Below are positions 61,940 through 64,000 of a stretch of 64,000 nucleotides of DNA, piece by piece. Under the pieces are notes generated by a model. That model did not search any database, was not told where the DNA came from, and saw nothing but the letters and a program-made list of their open reading frames with translations. Within the stretch, counting starts at the first letter, position 1. Every line of letters starts with the position of its first letter. Location: positions 62,001-126,000 of the forward strand of contig NZ_JAMJWG010000016.1 in the NCBI RefSeq assembly GCF_024435355.1, in the 5' to 3' direction. The position numbers and the translations under genes are program-made. This stretch comes from Streptomyces odontomachi. GTDB lineage: Bacteria; Actinomycetota; Actinomycetes; Streptomycetales; Streptomycetaceae.

Positions 61940-63169
61940 TCAAGCGTCGTCGCCCGGCCGCGCGGGTGCCGGCACGGCTGCGACGGGGCCCGGTGCCGCC
62001 GGCACCCGGTACAGGGCCGGGACGCCGACCAGCGGGCCGACCCCCAGCAGCAGGAAGGCCCAGCGCCAGCCCACCACGCCGGACACCAGCGGCAGCACCC
62101 AGATGGAGGCCGCGCTCACCGCGTACCCGAGCGCCATCTGCGTGGTCAGTGCCGTCCCCACGGTCCGCGCTGACGCGAAGTCCCCCACCAGGGCGGAGTA
62201 CATCGGGGAGTCCCCGATGATCGTGACGCCCCACAGCACGAGCACCGCCACCACCACCGGCTCGGGCGCGTCCGGCAACAGCGGCGTCAGCAGGCAGCAG
62301 AGTCCGGAACAGGCCAGGCAGGCCATCGCCACCCGGGCGCGCCCCCACCGGTCGGCGGCCCATCCGGCGGCGAGGCAGCCGACCACGCCGCTCGCCCCGA
62401 TCACCAGGAAGGCGCCCCGGGACGGCGTCAGCAGGACGTCCAGCGGCGAACCGTTCCTCGCGCAGCGGGCCGTGAGGGACGGCAGCCACGTCCACATCGC
62501 GTACAGCTCCCACATGTGGCCGAGGTACCCGAGCGTCGCGAGGCGCTGCCGGCGGTCCCGCAGCAGCGCCCACACGGCGTCACGCCGCGGCGGCCGCGCG
62601 GGCGGCACGTACGGCCCGAGCCGGCATCCCAGAGCGAGCAGCCCGGCGAGTGCGGCGGCCCCGGCGGCGCAGGACAGCAGCGCCCGCCAGCCCGGCAGCG
62701 GCAGGTCGAGCGCGAGGCGCGGAGAGGCCGTGCCCAGGGTGAGCGCGGCGACCACGGTGGCGACGGCGGTGCCCCGCCGGGCCCGGTACCAGGACGTCAC
62801 CACGCGCATCCCGGGCGGGTAGACGCCGGCGAGCGCGACCCCCGTGGCGGCGCGCAGGGCGAGCGTCGGGCCGTACCCGAGGTCGAGCACGACGGGTGCC
62901 ACCGTCGTGAGCGCGGTGAGCAGCGCGCTCGCTGCGATCAGGAGGCGCGGCGCCACCCGGTCGGTCAACCGGGCGAGCGCGGAGGCCACCGCGCCTGCGG
63001 CGAAGCCGAGTTGCACGGCGCCGGTGAGCCAGGAGGCCTGCCCGGCGTCGATGTGCCACTCGGCCCGCAGGTCGCCGATGACGGCGGAGACGCTGAACCA
63101 GCAGGAGATCGCGAGGATCTGGACGGCCGTGACGAGGGCGAGCTGGCCACCGGCGCCGGTCCGCCGCAC
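61940..63169 (-). CDS. MFS transporter
   Basis: 409 residues from a GTG at 63169; the start is uncertain because the frame stays open upstream across the ROK gene and the ribosome-binding site is weak. About 12 helices. Motifs: AVQILAISCWFSVSAVIGDLRAEWHIDAGQASWLTGAVQLGFAAGA in the first helices, WYRARRGTAVATVVAALTLG in the middle and ADRWGRARVAMACL in the second half. Resembles CynX/NNP-like importers of small anions more than drug efflux pumps. Lies between the ROK regulator and the ABC operon, all on one strand. Confidence 0.85.
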   Translation of the reverse strand: MRRTGAGGQLALVTAVQILAISCWFSVSAVIGDLRAEWHIDAGQASWLTGAVQLGFAAGAVASALARLTDRVAPRLLIAASALLTALTTVAPVVLDLGYGPTLALRAATGVALAGVYPPGMRVVTSWYRARRGTAVATVVAALTLGTASPRLALDLPLPGWRALLSCAAGAAALAGLLALGCRLGPYVPPARPPRRDAVWALLRDRRQRLATLGYLGHMWELYAMWTWLPSLTARCARNGSPLDVLLTPSRGAFLVIGASGVVGCLAAGWAADRWGRARVAMACLACSGLCCLLTPLLPDAPEPVVVAVLVLWGVTIIGDSPMYSALVGDFASARTVGTALTTQMALGYAVSAASIWVLPLVSGVVGWRWAFLLLGVGPLVGVPALYRVPAAPGPVAAVPAPARPGDDA

Positions 63170-63288
63170 CGATCCGTGGGCCCCGGGTGCACCGCGCTGG
63201 CCAGCGGCAGGGCGGCCCCGGTTGTCCCGGTGAGGAGCCGCCGGCCCGCGCGTGCCGCCCGGCAGCCGCAGGCGGGCGCCCCGCAGCC

Positions 63289-64000
63289 TCACGCGGGCAC
63301 GGACCCGCTGACGAGACGGTCGACGTGCCGCGGGCTGAGGGTGTGCTCGATGACGGCGAGGGCCGCGCCCCGGACGCCGGCGCGCTCGCCGAGGCGGGCG
63401 GGTTCCAGCACCAGCGGGCGGGCCGCGGACGGCAGCGCGGCACGGTAGATCGCCTCGTGCATCCCGGCGAGGAACTGGTCGCCGGCGTCGACGAGATAGC
63501 CCCAGGCGGTGATCACGTCCGGGTTCAGCAGGTTCACCATGGCGGCCACCACCTCCCCCGTCTGCCGCCCGGCGCGGCGCAGCGCCTGGCTGGCCTCCAC
63601 CACGCCCGACCGGGCGAGCGCGGCGAGGTCGCGGGCCGAGTGGGCCTCGAACCCCTGCCGGCCCAGGGACTCGGCCAGCGCCGCGCCACCGGCGACCGTG
63701 TTGAGGCAGCCGGTGCTCCCGCAGGTGCAGGGCAGATCGGAGTCGCGCACCTTCACATGCCCGATCTCCCCGGTCCGGCCGGCCGCGCCGCGCACGATCC
63801 GCCCCTCCACGACCAGGCCGCACGCGATGACCGTGCCCACCTTCAGGCACAGGAACATGCGGGACTCGGGCCAGTAGGCCTCGCGTTCGCCGAGGGCCAT
63901 CAGGTTGACGTCGCGGTCGACGAACACGGGACAGCCGAAGACCTCGGAGAGCCGTTCGCCGAAGGAGGAGGCCGACCACGAGGCGCCGCCGTCCCCGGGC
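63289..64000 (-). CDS. ROK-family regulator/kinase, 5' end beyond window
   Basis: About 236 residues are visible and the frame is open to the right edge, so the N-terminal part, including any helix-turn-helix, is outside. ROK features: FVDRDVNLMALGE, RMFLCLKVGTVIACGLVVEGRIVRGAAGRTGEIGHVKV (sugar site with GEIGH) and the zinc motif CTCGSTGCLN, in which the usual final Glu is Asn. With this context it is more likely a repressor of the adjoining MFS/ABC genes than a glucokinase. Confidence 0.85.
   Translation of the reverse strand, partial: PGDGGASWSASSFGERLSEVFGCPVFVDRDVNLMALGEREAYWPESRMFLCLKVGTVIACGLVVEGRIVRGAAGRTGEIGHVKVRDSDLPCTCGSTGCLNTVAGGAALAESLGRQGFEAHSARDLAALARSGVVEASQALRRAGRQTGEVVAAMVNLLNPDVITAWGYLVDAGDQFLAGMHEAIYRAALPSAARPLVLEPARLGERAGVRGAALAVIEHTLSPRHVDRLVSGSVPA

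Noticed and set aside
63170-63979. Extension of the MFS frame to the right
   Set aside because: This part lies over the ROK gene in another frame and has no transporter features.
47487-64000. Search for an ABC ATPase gene for the two sugar importers
   Set aside because: No Walker A/LSGGQ-containing frame was found next to either permease pair.

Overview
The window reads as a high-GC actinomycete chromosome, almost certainly Streptomyces. Coding sequence is very GC-rich, with GTG/TTG starts and ATGA overlaps. Rare TTA codons sit near the starts of three genes. The gene order tilS-hpt-ftsH-folE next to folP-folB-folK and dacB-ppa is typical of Streptomyces. Regulatory families typical of the genus are present: TipA-type MerR, WhiJ-type XRE/DUF397/ATPase and ECF sigma. 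Several short intergenic repeat families are also present.

Layout. 1-18 kb is conserved core. A truncated Tat-exported serine hydrolase at the left edge is followed by folate synthesis (folP, folB, folK and the divergent folE), ftsH, hpt, tilS, a zinc metalloprotease, dacB, ppa, a ThrE-type exporter and DedA. All twelve copies I found of one palindromic repeat (GGGGCGCGGGGAACTGCGC) lie in intergenic DNA of this part. 18-29 kb carries a TipA-like regulator with a tipA-type promoter divergent from a glutamate decarboxylase, a DinB-family gene broken by a 38-nt repeat element, an aldehyde dehydrogenase, a WhiJ-like trio (XRE regulator, ATP-binding protein, DUF397 protein) with a 29-nt motif shared by two promoters, a lipoprotein, a methyltransferase and a family-A polymerase.

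29-47 kb is more accessory: an N-terminally truncated IS605-family tnpB, a Tat-exported family 8 polysaccharide lyase with an 18-bp palindrome upstream, a translationally coupled LRR protein / 2OG-Fe(II) oxygenase-like pair, a GlxA-type regulator, an MFS transporter with LysR regulator, two small SnoaL/amidotransferase genes, a GntR regulator, a class IV aminotransferase, a small secreted protein, an ECF sigma factor with its membrane partner, and a lipoprotein.

47.6-64 kb holds two sugar-type systems facing each other. The first, on +, is LacI regulator / binding protein / two permeases / GH1 / GH2. The second, on -, is ROK regulator (cut by the window edge) / MFS / binding protein / two permeases / UPF0261 (Tm-1-like) protein / EthD-like protein / Gfo-Idh-MocA-like protein. 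Neither includes an ABC ATPase, so both probably use a shared ATPase such as MsiK encoded elsewhere. No rRNA, tRNA or CRISPR array was recognised. Motif positions and family assignments come from reading the sequence. No database search was run.
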